NCBI GenBank assembly: GCA_009829735.1
Contig: CM020619.1
Span: forward strand, 14,189,777 to 14,253,776
Length of the DNA stretch: 64,000 bases
From: Pyropia yezoensis
Taxonomy: Eukaryota > Rhodophyta > Bangiophyceae > Bangiales > Bangiaceae
Direction of reading: 5' to 3'
Shown one piece after another: positions 50,734-62,267 of the stretch; the first letter of the stretch is position 1; each line of letters begins with the position of its first letter. The notes below the pieces were generated by a model. The model was not told the DNA's origin. It saw only the letters and a list, made by a program, of their open reading frames with translations, and did no database searches. Both the position numbers and the translations under genes were made by a program.

Positions 50734-52035
50734 CGCGGGCGGCCGCGGCCGCCGAGAATGGCAGCCGCGGCGGCGGCGGGGACGCGCGGCGCAGCGCCGC
50801 CGGCGGTGGCGGCGGCAGCACCGCCGCGCCATACGCGCCGCCGCTGCCGGCCGGGGGGAGGAGCGCCGACGCGCGCCGGGCCGGTGGCGCGAGCGCCGCG
50901 ACCGACTGGGGGGGCAGCGCGGAGAGGACGCCGCCGACCGTCCAGCTGGCGACGGGGGCGGCCGCCGCCGCCGCCGCCGCCGCCGCCGGGCTGCCGCCAC
51001 GGGAGGACAGCGCCCCTCCCCGCCGGTGGGGCGGCGGGAGGCAACCCGACGCGCCACCCCCCGCCCGGCTGGTCGACGGGCACGCCGCGGCCGCCCCCCG
51101 GGTTCCCACCGTACACGGCCCGTCAGCAGGGGGGGAGGGGGGCGCCGCCGCGGTGGGGTCGACGCCGACGGCGCCGGCCGCGGCGGTGGGCGCCCCAGCG
51201 TACGGCCGCCCCGCCGCCGCTTCGGCTGCTGTGGCTGCCGCCGCCGCCGCTGCCGCTGCCACCGTCGCCGTGTCTAATGGCGGCGGCGCGATGGCGCCCA
51301 GGGGGAGGAGGAAGGGGCTGGCGGCCGCGGCGGCGGCGGCGGCGGCGGACAGCTCCTCGTACGAAGCGGGGGCGGCGGCCCAGGCGGCGGCCGCGGCCGC
51401 CAGCTCCCGGTACGAGCCGCCGCTGCCCAGGCGGCACGAGACGGCGGGCGAGCCGCCCCCGCCGCCGCCGCCGCCACTGCCCAGCCCCGCTGCCATGCCG
51501 GCCTGGGACGGTGGCGTGCCACCGCCGCCGTCGCCGGCAGAGGCGTCTCCCATGGCCCCCCGCGGGGGGGTGCCGCCCGACGGCGGCCGCGCAGGGGGGG
51601 CGGCGTCCGCGTCGGCGGCGGCGGTGGCAGCGGCGGCGGCGGCCGCAGCGGCCGCCGCGTCGGGCGCTGCCGGCGGGGGCCCCACCGCCGCTGCCGGCGG
51701 CTCAATGGTGATGGCCGACAGGGCGGCGGCGAAGTCGGCCGACAGGGGCACATAGTCGGCGCCCGCGAGGGCCGGTCCGCAGCCAACGCCGCCCCCCCCC
51801 CCCCGCCGCCGCCGCCGCCGCCGCTGCCGCCGCCCAGCGACGGCGGCAGCAGCCGCGACAGCGCGTCGCCGGCGAGCTCGATGCTCATCGCCCGGGACGA
51901 CGGCAGCGCCCACTCCATGCTCATCGCACGCGCGCCGAGGCCGCTGCCGCCGCCGCCGCCGCCGGCCGCGAGGCGCTCGGCCGACGCTTGCCGGGACGAC
52001 AGGGGCGACGCGAAAAAGCTGGTCGACCCGCCGCT

Positions 52036-52074
<39 letters not shown>

Positions 52075-52413
52075 CGTCAGCGGGCCGCCCACCCCCAGCA
52101 GCCGCTCGGCAGAGGACGTGCGGGTGCCAAACGGGGAGGACAGCCAGCTGGGCGCCCCCCCGGACGGGGCGACCGCCCACGGCGCCGCGTCGAGGCCGGC
52201 CACCCCCCCGGCCGCCCCGTACGGGGAGGCGTAGGTGATGTCGTCGAGGAGGTCCGACCCGCGGCGCGGGGTGGTGGCCGCCGCGCCCGCCATCCACCAC
52301 CGCTCCACGCTCGGCACGCGGGCGGGGGTGGAGGGGCCATCGCCGGCGGGGAGGGGGGGGGGGAAGGAGTCGGCGGCGCGCGCAAAGCGGGGGGTGCGGG
52401 TGGAGGTGGACAT
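49607..52413 (-). CDS. bZIP transcription factor with long Ala/Gly-rich N-terminus
   Basis: ATG at 52413 (MSTSTRTPRFARAADS). The N-terminal part has recurring S-x-E-R/W motifs (SVERW, SSAERLLG, ASAERLA, AMSMEWA, AMSIELA) separated by poly-Gly. The frame shifts within a 12-C run at 51792-51803; the protein continues in another frame (GADYVPLSADFAAALSAITIE), most likely a sequencing or assembly homopolymer error. Near the C-terminus (about 49780-49965) lies the bZIP: basic region RRLRNKESAEKYRQRRRKY (N-x7-R present, Tyr where Ser/Cys is usual), then a zipper LMEEKAAALERENAALGKQL…L. The end is uncertain because of more C runs at 49668-49720. It is a DNA-binding dimeric regulator in the nucleus; targets unknown. 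About 935 residues if joined. Confidence 0.8.
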
Positions 52414-53912
52414 GGCGGGGCAGGGGGGGGGGGGGGGGGGGGGGGCAGGGCAGGCAGTAGGAAGTCGTGGGGGGCAGCAGCTCGGATGTTGGTCGGGGGG
52501 CGGGGTGGGGGGTGTGGTGGCGTGCAATGCGGGGGGGGGGGGGGGGGGGGTGGTCGATCCAGAGGGGGTGGGTCACGGGGAGGCGGGCCCAAAAAGCGGG
52601 AAGCTCCCAGAGGCGGCCAAGCGCCAGCCGGCGCAATGGGGGATGGAGGCGAAGGGGCGTCGGAAGAGGAGGCGGCGTTACCGTGCGCGGCAGGCAGCCA
52701 CGGTCGTCGCGTAGGGGAGGGAGGAGGGGGCGGGGGGGGGGGGGGGGGGGGGGGGGGGTGGTGGTGAGGAAGGTGGGGAGGAAGACGTGGGGGAACCACC
52801 GTCGACGCCCGTGGACAGCAGCCGCCAGCACCTGCGGGCAGGCCAGTGGCGCACCGCGTACACGTCCGTCGTCGTCGCCGGCGACGAACGCCCGCCGCCT
52901 CCCCTTCTTGTAGGCGGGTGCCCCTCTCCTCCCCACCCCAACCGCGCCGCCCGGCCGCCCCGCACACACACACACACCCACGCACGCACCCACCCCCCCT
53001 GCTCCTTTGCCCCCACGTGCCAGACACGGGCGCCTGGGGTGCACGCGCACACGTAACGTCACTGCGCCACGCGGGTCGTGCAGACACAGGGCGGGCGGGC
53101 GGGGCGGGCGGCGCGGCGCGGCGCGGCGCGGCGCACGAAAGGAGGCACGCAGGCCGCAAAGCCCTTGGCGCGAAAAAAAAAAAGAAGGGGAGGAGGGAGG
53201 GGGGGGTGGTGGGGGGGGGGGGGGGGGGCGAGATGGCCAGTGTCGGTGGCCACAGAGGGGGGGGGTATGGCAATGTCTCCCACGTGCAGTACGCGGGGGG
53301 GAGGGGGGAGGGGGGCGCGGAGTAAGGGTTGTGGGGGAGGGAGGGAGCCGGTTAAGGGGGGGGACGTGGGGCGGCGGGGGGCGGCACGTCGTTACGCCCC
53401 CGTCGCCGCGTCGCGCCACAACGGGTTGCAGGGGCGGCGCGGCGGCGGGAGCGACGCCACCCACCGCCGTCGGCGGTGGCCGTGGCGGTGGGGCCGTAGC
53501 GGTGGCCGTAGCGGTGTGGCCGTAGCAGCGGCGGTGGCGGTGGCGGTGGCGGTGGTTGGTGGTTGGTGGTTGGTGGCGGTGGCGGTGGCGGTGGTGGCGC
53601 GACGCCCCCACCCACCCCGCCGCCCTCGCGGCGCGGCGCGGCGCGGCGTGGCGCGGCGCGGCGCGGCGCGGCGTGGCGCGGTGCGGTGCGGTGCGGTGCG
53701 GTGCGGCGGCGGCGCGGCACCGCGGCGGCCACCCTCGTATGTGTAGGTACGTGGGGGGGCGGCCACAACCAAAACGGCCACGCGCGACGCGGGGGGGGGG
53801 GGGGGGGGGGATGCCTCGCCGTCAATGGCCGCGGGAAGGGGGGGGGGCGGCGTGCGGGCGCGGAGGTGGAGAGACCGAGGGGGGCGGCGGGGTGGTTGGA
53901 GGGGGAAGGAAG

Positions 53913-53949
<37 letters not shown>

Positions 53950-54350
53950 GGGGGCTTTCCCGCCACGCACCGCCCGGGGGGGGGTGGGGGGGCACACACA
54001 CACCCGTCGCGGGTGGTGGAGGATGGTGGGGGGGGGTGGGTGGGGGGCGGATGAGGGGGGGTGGGAGATGGGAGCGGGGGGTGGGGGACGGGGACACCGC
54101 GCTCCCGCGTCGGTCGGGCGGGGGGGGGCGCGGCCATAGGACGGCGGTCGGCCGGCGGGGTGGGGGCCACCCCCCCCCCCCCACCCCCCCGGCAGGGACA
54201 CCGAGCAGCGGCCGTTGCAAAATCCGGTCGTCCCCCCCCCCCCCCCCCTTTTGCTTGCGGCATGGCGGAGGGGAGGGAAGGGGGGGGGGGGTGTGTGTGA
54301 GGAGGCCCTGCTACGAGAGACCCCGCAGACACGGCAGTCATACTCGCGGG
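52414..54350. other. Homopolymer-rich 5' flank of the bZIP gene
   Basis: Many runs of 10-30 G on + (52421-52443, 52731-52758, 53209-53227, 53913-53948), a GGCGGT/GGTTGGTGGTT array (about 53460-53600) and a GCGGC[G/T]… array (about 53630-53710). Long frames across it come from these repeats. No gene is supported. It abuts the assembly gap. Confidence 0.5.
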
Positions 54351-54850
54351 NNNNNNNNNNNNNNNNNNNNNNNNNNNNNNNNNNNNNNNNNNNNNNNNNN
54401 NNNNNNNNNNNNNNNNNNNNNNNNNNNNNNNNNNNNNNNNNNNNNNNNNNNNNNNNNNNNNNNNNNNNNNNNNNNNNNNNNNNNNNNNNNNNNNNNNNNN
54501 NNNNNNNNNNNNNNNNNNNNNNNNNNNNNNNNNNNNNNNNNNNNNNNNNNNNNNNNNNNNNNNNNNNNNNNNNNNNNNNNNNNNNNNNNNNNNNNNNNNN
54601 NNNNNNNNNNNNNNNNNNNNNNNNNNNNNNNNNNNNNNNNNNNNNNNNNNNNNNNNNNNNNNNNNNNNNNNNNNNNNNNNNNNNNNNNNNNNNNNNNNNN
54701 NNNNNNNNNNNNNNNNNNNNNNNNNNNNNNNNNNNNNNNNNNNNNNNNNNNNNNNNNNNNNNNNNNNNNNNNNNNNNNNNNNNNNNNNNNNNNNNNNNNN
54801 NNNNNNNNNNNNNNNNNNNNNNNNNNNNNNNNNNNNNNNNNNNNNNNNNN
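54351..54850. other. Assembly gap (500 N)
   Basis: Exactly 500 unspecified bases, probably a placeholder of fixed size, placed in a G-homopolymer region where sequencing fails. Confidence 0.99.
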
Positions 54851-55974
54851 GGTGGGGGGGGGGGGGGGTGGGCGGGTGGTGGTGCGTGGGGGGGGGGGGG
54901 TTGTGGTGGTTTCTTTTTTTTGTCGTTTGTCTTTTGCTATGGATACGCGCCTGGATGGCACCCCGCCCGGGGAGGGGGTTGCCCGCTGGGCTTTTGGTCG
55001 CCCCGCTTTTGCTCTCTCCCCCACACGCCACATCCCAGACGCGGCAGCCCATTCCAAGCGGGGTGGAGGGGTCATGGCTGCAACTCTACAGCCTCTGGGC
55101 GGGGGGGCCTTGCATCGGGGGGGGGGGGGGGGGGGGGGGTAGAGGCAATCCGCAATGGTGCGCTAGGGGATATGAGCCAGTGCGAGGTGGGAGCGGGCGG
55201 GAGGGGGGGGAGGGGGGGGAAGACCAGCCAGTCTCTCCCAGTCCGTTTTTGGGGGGGGAGAGGGTGTAGCGTTGGGGGGTGCCGAGTGGGGGGAGAATAC
55301 AGCTCGGGGTTGCTACTGGCGAGGGAAGGGGTGTTGGCTGATTTGGGTGGCTTGGGGGGGGGGGGGGGGGGGGGACAGTGGCTTTCGGCTCGCGGTGGGT
55401 GTGGCGGGAAGGGGCAGGGCGGGGGCCTGTTTGGCGCCGACAGTCGTGGGGCTCTGGGCTGGGATCCCCAGGGGGGGGGGGGGGGGCCGCCGCAGTCGCG
55501 CCGACAGGCTGGATTCTCCGTGTCCCCGCCAGCCACAGACTGGGGGGGGGGGGGGGTGTGCGGGCCGGTGGAATGAAATCTCGGCACGACCGTTTCGGCG
55601 TCTGGCCGGGCAGGCCACGGCGCGGCACTCTTGGCGCCGCCGGTTCGCTCGCGCCACCCCCGCTCCCGCCCGCGTCCCGCCATCTCCATCGGACCCCCGA
55701 CCCCCGGCCGGGGATCGGGCCGCCCCCCGCCCCCCTCCCCCCCCTCTCCCTGCAGGGCCCAGCTGGGACACCCTTGCGGGTCCCCCCCCCCCCACACCTT
55801 GTCAGCCAAACCCCACCAAGGTGCGCCCCGGGTGGCCGCGCCCCTCCCCGGCCGGCCGAGCCACCCGGGGATGGAGTGGCTCGGCCGGGCGGCGCGCACT
55901 GGTGCGGGCCGCGCGCCCACACACGGGAAAAAAAAAAAGAATCCCCGCGAGCCACGGCGCGCCCCCAGAAAACA

Positions 55975-56013
<39 letters not shown>

Positions 56014-56172
56014 TGTGTCCCACTCGCGTTTTTTTTGAACCCGTCCCACGACCGGCCCGTCGCGCGCGCGCGCTGCTTTCATCCCCTTTTGCCACAAGAC
56101 GGGCGGCGGCGGTCGGGCCCGACGGCCCTGCGCCTCTCGCCACCTCGCCGCACCGCCCGCCCCGGGGGCGGT

Positions 56173-56203
<31 letters not shown>

Positions 56204-56857
56204 TCAGCACTCCCGGCGAGAGCCGTGGCGCTGCCCCTCTCTCCCTGCCTGCCCTGTGAGAGACGCGGGTGAGAGAGACGATGACCCCCGGGGGATGGGC
56301 GTGTCAGGGGGGGGGGGGGGGGGGGCGAAGGGGCCTGTGCAACACACGACCCCTTTTTCGCCCCGTTGTGCTCGGCTCGGCTCTCCAATCCAGGCCAGGT
56401 GCCCCGCGTCGGCGTTTGCGCCACGGTGGCCGTTTTCGGTGGGGGGGGGGTGGGCTGGTGCATCACGGATGGCGCCCCGGCTCTCTGGTGGCTGTGCCCG
56501 CGCCTGGGTGGCCGCGCGTGGCGGGCCTGCCAGCCCCACCCGGGGGGAATGCGTGGGAGTCAGGACTTGATCGACATGCAAGTGAGTCAGCCCGCGGTGG
56601 GACGGCAACTCTTTTCTTCCGTGCTTGGGCGCCATCAAAAGCAGCCCTCCACAGACACCTCAACGTGTCACTCCCACCTTTTTGCACCCTCGATGCGGCC
56701 CCCGCCTGCAAGCAACTACAGTGTACCTACACACGCCGCCGCGACCGGAACACAGTGCCGCACGCGCCCGCCGCTGCCCCGCGACCACTGGCCCGTCTGC
56801 TATTGACAGTGTGGGGGTGCCGCACTTCCGTTGGGTAGTCCCTCGTGTGGATGGCTT
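54851..56857. other. Homopolymer-rich region right of the gap
   Basis: Contains several G or C runs longer than 15 (55120, 55360, 55980-56012, 56170-56200). Frames on both strands are Gly- or Pro-rich. I see no supportable gene. Confidence 0.5.
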
Positions 56858-58137
56858 CGCCGCTCGCCCAGCCAGCCGGCTGGGGTCCCCAGCGTGGGGT
56901 GTGCCGCAAGAACCAAGCACGCGCGGGGTCCACCGCAAGGGCGAGGGGCGGCTCCACTGGGTGGGGGAGAACCCACACGCACCAAGCAGGCGGGACGCCG
57001 CCGTCCCCCCCCACAGGCGCGCCCGCCCGTGCGGCCTGATGGCCGCACATCAGCCAGCGCCAAGGACCGACGCCACGCAGGTGCAATCCCAAGTCGCCGC
57101 CCGCGTCCCCCCGCCTGCGGGTCGTCGTCACAGTTGTCGTCGCAGTTGTCGTCGCCCGCACTGAGGACCACCGCCCATAGCCGGGTCAGCGGGTGGAAGC
57201 CAGCGTCAAGGCTGCACCCAGCCGCCAGCAGCGACACGGCGGCTGCCGCGACAGCCGTCGTCGTGGCAGAGGCCGCCCACTACCAAAGTTGGGGATGCGG
57301 GCTACGCAGCAGGGCTGCCCGCCTGCAGGCGCAGTGGCCGCGGTAGCAGTGTGATTTATCTGTGTGTCATATGGACCTGGGCGATGAGCAATGTGACCCG
57401 TAGGCGCCTGACCTGGCTTCGGCCGGCGGTGGTGATTGACGGCAATGGCAGCAAGGACGGCAGCCACAGTCGTAGTTGCAGAGGGGGGCATCGAAGGGGA
57501 AGCGCAGAGAGGGGGAGCCATTGGGACAGGGATATGTAGCGGTGCTGCGAGGATGGCACCGAGAGGATGTAAACACCTTTTTTCGGTATCTAGGAAAACA
57601 CAGAGGACGACGGAGATGTCTGAAGTCTGGCAAATGCCTCTTGTCGATCGCCGAGACGAAGGGGTGACGGCGGTGGCGGCCGGCGGGCGCTCGTCCCAAC
57701 GGTCTGCCAGACGGGCGGAGGCGATATGTAGGGCGACAGAGTCACGCGGGCGGAGGCGATAGGACGACAGAGTCTGCAGCGGCCGCTGCCCCGCTCGCCA
57801 CCCCCGCCTCGTCGTCACACCTGTGGGACGCAGAAGGGTGGGCGCGGAGGGGGGAGGCTGCCGTCCGCCTCACCCCTCAATAGTCGGGCACCGTCGCCGT
57901 TACCCCACCTTTTTTCCCCCCACCCCCCCCCCGCCCTCGTCCCTGTCCACAACGCATCCCTGCACCATTGTGGAGGCATTGGCCACCGCCGCCGCCGCCG
58001 CCGCCGCCGCCACGGTGTCTGAACAGACGCCTCCCATGGCGACGGCGCAGACGCCCTGCCCTGCATGGGCGACCCGCCACGGCGCCGCAACGTGGACGTA
58101 GTTACCTAAATTCTGGCGGGTGTCCTCCACGATGAGG
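56858..58137 (-). repeat. Right arm of an inverted duplication
   Basis: Inverse copy of 48181-49457. This arm lacks a few short stretches present in the left arm and has a different insert near 57340-57420. Read on minus, it extends a protein-like frame from outside the repeat (LSLMDALNWACLIVEDTRQNLG, about 58160-58090) into YVHVAAPWRVAHAGQGVC. The right arm could therefore be closer to the source copy. Confidence 0.8.
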
Positions 58138-60629
58138 CACGCCCAGTTAAGAGCATCCATCAGAGAGAGGCTTTTGAAGCTTAAACACACCCCGTACAGG
58201 CAGTACTCTGCATAGTGTGCTTCCTGCTTCACTAACTGACTCTGGCTGGGAGCTGGCACTGAGCAGCGGGAAGGAAAGGAGCCGACAGAGTCCCTACGCG
58301 CTAGGATGCGCAACAGTGCACAGGTCTTGGCTTTCATCGTGCCCCAAGGCCCGTGCCTAACCATTGACACACAAGAAAGAGCACAGGAACGTGAGGTCTC
58401 CTATCCACATATCCCCACCCAGTCCTGGGCGTCCTCTGACTGAACTTTTTGGCACCAGTTGCTGATACGGACTCCGCGGAGGGTCCTGAGCTCGCGGGGG
58501 GTGATCTGTTCTGTGAAAATCCACTTTTTTTTTCATATGCACACGCTGCGGCAGGGGGGTCCCAGCGAATGCAAACCCCCGCCCCTGGGAGCACATCGGG
58601 ATACCAGCAAAGCAGTTTTTGTGTACCTGCAAGCTCGCAACGACACATAGGTTTAGTTAGGGCCATGCTACTGCCCGGTTGCTGTCCTTCTCTTGGCGAT
58701 GAGGGTGGGGCTCAAGAGCTACAGTTGTTAGTTGCTTCGTCGTGAAGAAGTGCTCCACAGGGGGCACACACCCGATGCCCACTGGTTTTTTCTTGACGAA
58801 AAGACGCAAGATAGGTAGAGGGAGGTATATTGGTGCGTGGTGTTGCTCTTCGGTGCCTGGTGGTGCGGATATCATGTCATGGGGCGGGCGATGGACATGA
58901 GCGTACTTCTGCTTCTGTAGGGATGCTGTCCATACGTGGCCAATGACAAATCTTTTTCCAGAAAAAAACACATGGGCACAGAGTGCAAGGTCTGAGGAGC
59001 ACAGCGGTGTGCCCCATGTCCCGCAGGGTGCACTTCTTCATGGTCAACAGGGGTCGTAGGACTCGACTGGGGGGGGGGACGGGTGGTGAGATCAAATGTC
59101 ACTCTGGGTGCAAATTTGTCACTTTGACTTGCGCATCTGCCTCATTTTGGGGACTGCATGAGAGGCGTTATGTAACTACAACCGCCGCTGCATCTCTGAC
59201 ACGTGCCCGTCGGGATGAGAGGGGCCCGCTGGGAGCGACCCGGTCTGCGCTCCACGCCAGCGTCGTGGCTGTCGGCACTGGCGCCACGGGTGCCCCCCGG
59301 CGGCGACGGCGGCGACGGCGGCGACGCGGGGGAGGGGGTGGTGGTGATCCTGGGGCCCGACGGGGAGGTGGTTGGGGAAGTGGAGGGGGTCTTCTTTGGC
59401 CGCGCCGGCGCCGGCGGCGATGGCGGGTCGGCGGGGGAGGGCCACCGCCCCGGGGGTACCCGGCGGCAGGCGTACCCGGCGGCGGGCGCTGGTGGCAACG
59501 CCGGCCGCGGTGGCGTTGGCATCATCATTGACGGCGGTGGGCGGCGGCGGCGATGGCATTGTGTTTGTCGGCGACGCCGCCCCTGCTGCGCCCGTCGATG
59601 GGGCCACAGACGCCGACGACGCCGCCGCCGCCGCTGCTGCCGCCGCTGCTGTTGCTGCCGCCGAGGCCCGTGCCGCTGCCGCGGTGGCCGCGTGTGCGGC
59701 GGGCAGCGGTGGGCGCGACGGCGGCAACCGCCATGGGGCCGATAACCCACCCCCCCCCCCCCCCCCCCCCCCTTGGTCACGGGCTTGGGGTGCAGCCACC
59801 GCCTCTCGCGACAGACAGCTGATGGAACAAGACAGGTGCGGCGGGCGGCGGCGAAGAGCTGACAGAGGAGGCGGCAGGCAGCCGCTGCGGTGGGCAGCCG
59901 GGAGCTGGCGGACATGGTGACCTGCTGGGGACGGGAGGACTGTTGGACGCGGATGGGGGGGGGGGTCGGGGAAGGAGCGGTGCTCACACGGCGGCGTGGG
60001 CTGCCACTTCCCTCTGGCGGCGAGACACCGTCGTGGGGCTGGAGCCCCACAGGTGGTCACCGCAGGGGGGCCCACCAAAGAAAAAAACGGTCCTGGGCCG
60101 TCAAAAAACGTGATGACTGCATCATGAAGACGTGTCCTGTGGAGAATGAGGGGACGCCCGCCCACACGGCCGAGACACAGCGTGGCAGACGCGGGGTCGG
60201 CGAGTACTGTACACGTGTGGTGGGCCAACGGTCCGGGTCCGTGGTGGCAACTGAGCTCGACCCTGCCAGATCTGGGGGCTGGGCCACGGATCATGGGTGC
60301 GCGGGCGTGGAGCGTCCGGCTGCCTGTGGCCCAGTTTGAGTCGCCGCCGCGCCCCGCGCCGCCCATCCCGCTCCCGTTACCCCACCTCGCCGCGCCCCAC
60401 ACTCCCCCTCTCCCTGCTCCCCACGTCCTAACCACCCCCCCCACCCCCCCCTTCCTCCCCCTGTCTTATTAATTGCTGTTGCTGTGACCGTGCCGCCGCG
60501 GGGGCAGGTGCTGCTGCTTCCTCCGCTTCTCCCCTCCGTACCGCCCCCCCCCCAATCCCCCCCGTCCCGCCGGTCCGGACGCGGCCGCGGCCGCCGCCGT
60601 TCCTCCCCACCCCACCCCCCCCCGCGAGT
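58138..60629. other. Intergenic region with one weak candidate frame
   Basis: 58138-59150 has lower GC content and no conserved protein signal beyond the short frame entering the duplication arm. On + at 59372-59920 a frame holds a possible targeting-like segment (RRRALVATPAAVALASSLTAV) then Ala-rich acidic sequence. It could be a small plastid or secreted protein, but the opposite strand is also open, so I do not call it. A C run lies at about 59751-59772. Confidence 0.3.
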
Positions 60630-62267
60630 ATGGCTCCCCCCGCGTGGTGTGGTGGGCGCCCCACCGCCACCGCCACCGCCGCCGCCGTTGCCGACGTCCC
60701 GCCCGTGTCGGCGGTGGGGGCGGCGGCGTTTGCGTCCGTTCCCCCACCGGCGGCGGCGGCGGTGGCGGCAGGGCTGGGACGCCGGTGGGGGGCCGCCACT
60801 GGCCGCCCCCGCGTGGCGGCCCCGCGCGGCTGGCGGGGCTGCTGGCCCGCAAAGGCGCCGCCCCGTGTGGCGTCCCGCGTGCGGGTGGCCGCCCCCACCG
60901 CCGCCGCGTCGCCGCCGCCGCCACCGTCGGCCGGCAGCGGCGGCGCCCCGTCGGCAGGTTCCCCCGGCAGCGACGGCGGCGGCGGCCGTCAAGGTGGTGG
61001 TGGTGGTGGTGGTGGTGGTGGTGGTGGTGGTGGTGGTGGCTCCCCTGCCACGCCCGGGCCGGCCACGGCGGATGGTGCCCTGGCCACCCACCCGCTGGTC
61101 GTTGGCGCCCGCTCCCCCGACTCCCTCACCCGCCTGCGCGCCATCCTGGGCCTCCGTAACCTGTTGTCGCCCGTGGTGGACGGCACCAATGAGGACGGTA
61201 GCGGCGGCGGCGGCGGCAGTGGCGACGGTCGGGCCGACGACGCTGGCGCGGCGTCGTCGGACGCTGAGCCGTCCCCCGCGGCGGTAGCAGAGGCGGTCCT
61301 CAAGACGGTCTTTACGCCCCTGGACCGCGAGACGGACGTCAACACCCGCTGCACCGCCACGGCGGCGATTGGCATGGTGCCCCCCTTCCCCGGTGCCTAT
61401 GACCTGCTCGTCGACCTCATCGGCCGGGACCCGTCGGAGGAGGTACGGTCCGCCGCGATGGGCGCCCTCGGCTACCTCGGCGACACGCGGGCGGCGCCAA
61501 TGCTCCGCCGCGCCCTTCTCGAAGACACCCACTGGTCCGCACGGCAGTCCGCGGCGGTATCCCTGGGCATGCTCCGCGACGCGGCCGCGTACGAGCTGCT
61601 CGCCGAGGGCGCCGCGACGGGGGGGGACGGCGGGGGGGGCGGCATGGCGCGCGCGTGCATTGGCGCGCTGGGGGAGCTGGGCGACCTCCGCGCCGTGCCG
61701 GCGGTGGTGGCGGCGCTGGCGGGGGGTACCGACGGGGGGGGGGGGGGGGCGCTGCCGCCGACGCGTCCGCGTTTATCTCCAAGCAGGTTGCCGCCGAGGC
61801 GCTCGGCGGCCTGCCGTGTGCAGAGGCGGTGGCGGCGCTCGAGGCGGTAGTCGACAGTAACGAACATGTCAAGTACGTGCAGTGCGTGGGGGTGGGGGGT
61901 GAGGGCTGGGGTGTTTGCTCCTGTGCGCGGCTGGACTCGACTTTTGGGGTTGAGCGTGGGAACCATCAGCGGGGGCTGGCGGGCGATGGCGCCCGCGGAG
62001 CTTTTGTGGATGGGCGCGCGTGCGTCGGCGCGCCCGGCAACCACCGCCGACGGCAGCACACCTGCTGACGCGCTTGGCGGCTGCTCTGGTGGAATCTTGT
62101 GTGCTGTGTCTGCCTTCCGCCCTCCGCCCCCCCCCTCCCCCCCCCCTTCCCCCTGTGACCGTTTGACGTTGTGCAGCGTGGTGTGGGCGGCGGAGCTGTC
62201 GCTCAAGCGGGTGCGGGCGGCGCTCGACGCGCCACCGCCGACGGACGCGTCGCCGTCGGGCGGGTGA
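60630..62267 (+). CDS. HEAT-repeat protein (PBS-lyase/EZ-HEAT type), plastid-transit-like N-terminus, two exons
   Basis: ATG at 60630 (MAPPAWCGG). The first about 100 residues are Ala/Pro/Arg-rich with few acidic residues, transit-peptide-like, followed by a (GGT)n poly-Gly tract at about 60993-61038. Then short HEAT repeats of the phycobilisome-lyase type: TRLRAILGLRNLL, NTRCTATAAIGMVP, VRSAAMGALGYLGDTRAAP, ARQSAAVSLGMLRDAA, ARACIGALGELGDLRAVP, and after a frame change in a 16-G run (61734-61749), AAEALGGLPCAEAVAALEAVV. Exon 1 ends at 61872, the intron 61873-62176 (gtacgt…gtgcag) has matched phase, and exon 2 is 62177-62267, ending VVWAAELSLKRV… TGA. The repeat class occurs in bilin lyases (CpcE/F), NblB-like proteins and others; the exact role is not readable. 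The G-run shift is probably a sequence error. Confidence 0.8.

Noticed and set aside
53352-55052. Long frames spanning the assembly gap
   Set aside because: The central residues are undefined N, and the flanks are homopolymer-derived Pro or Gly.
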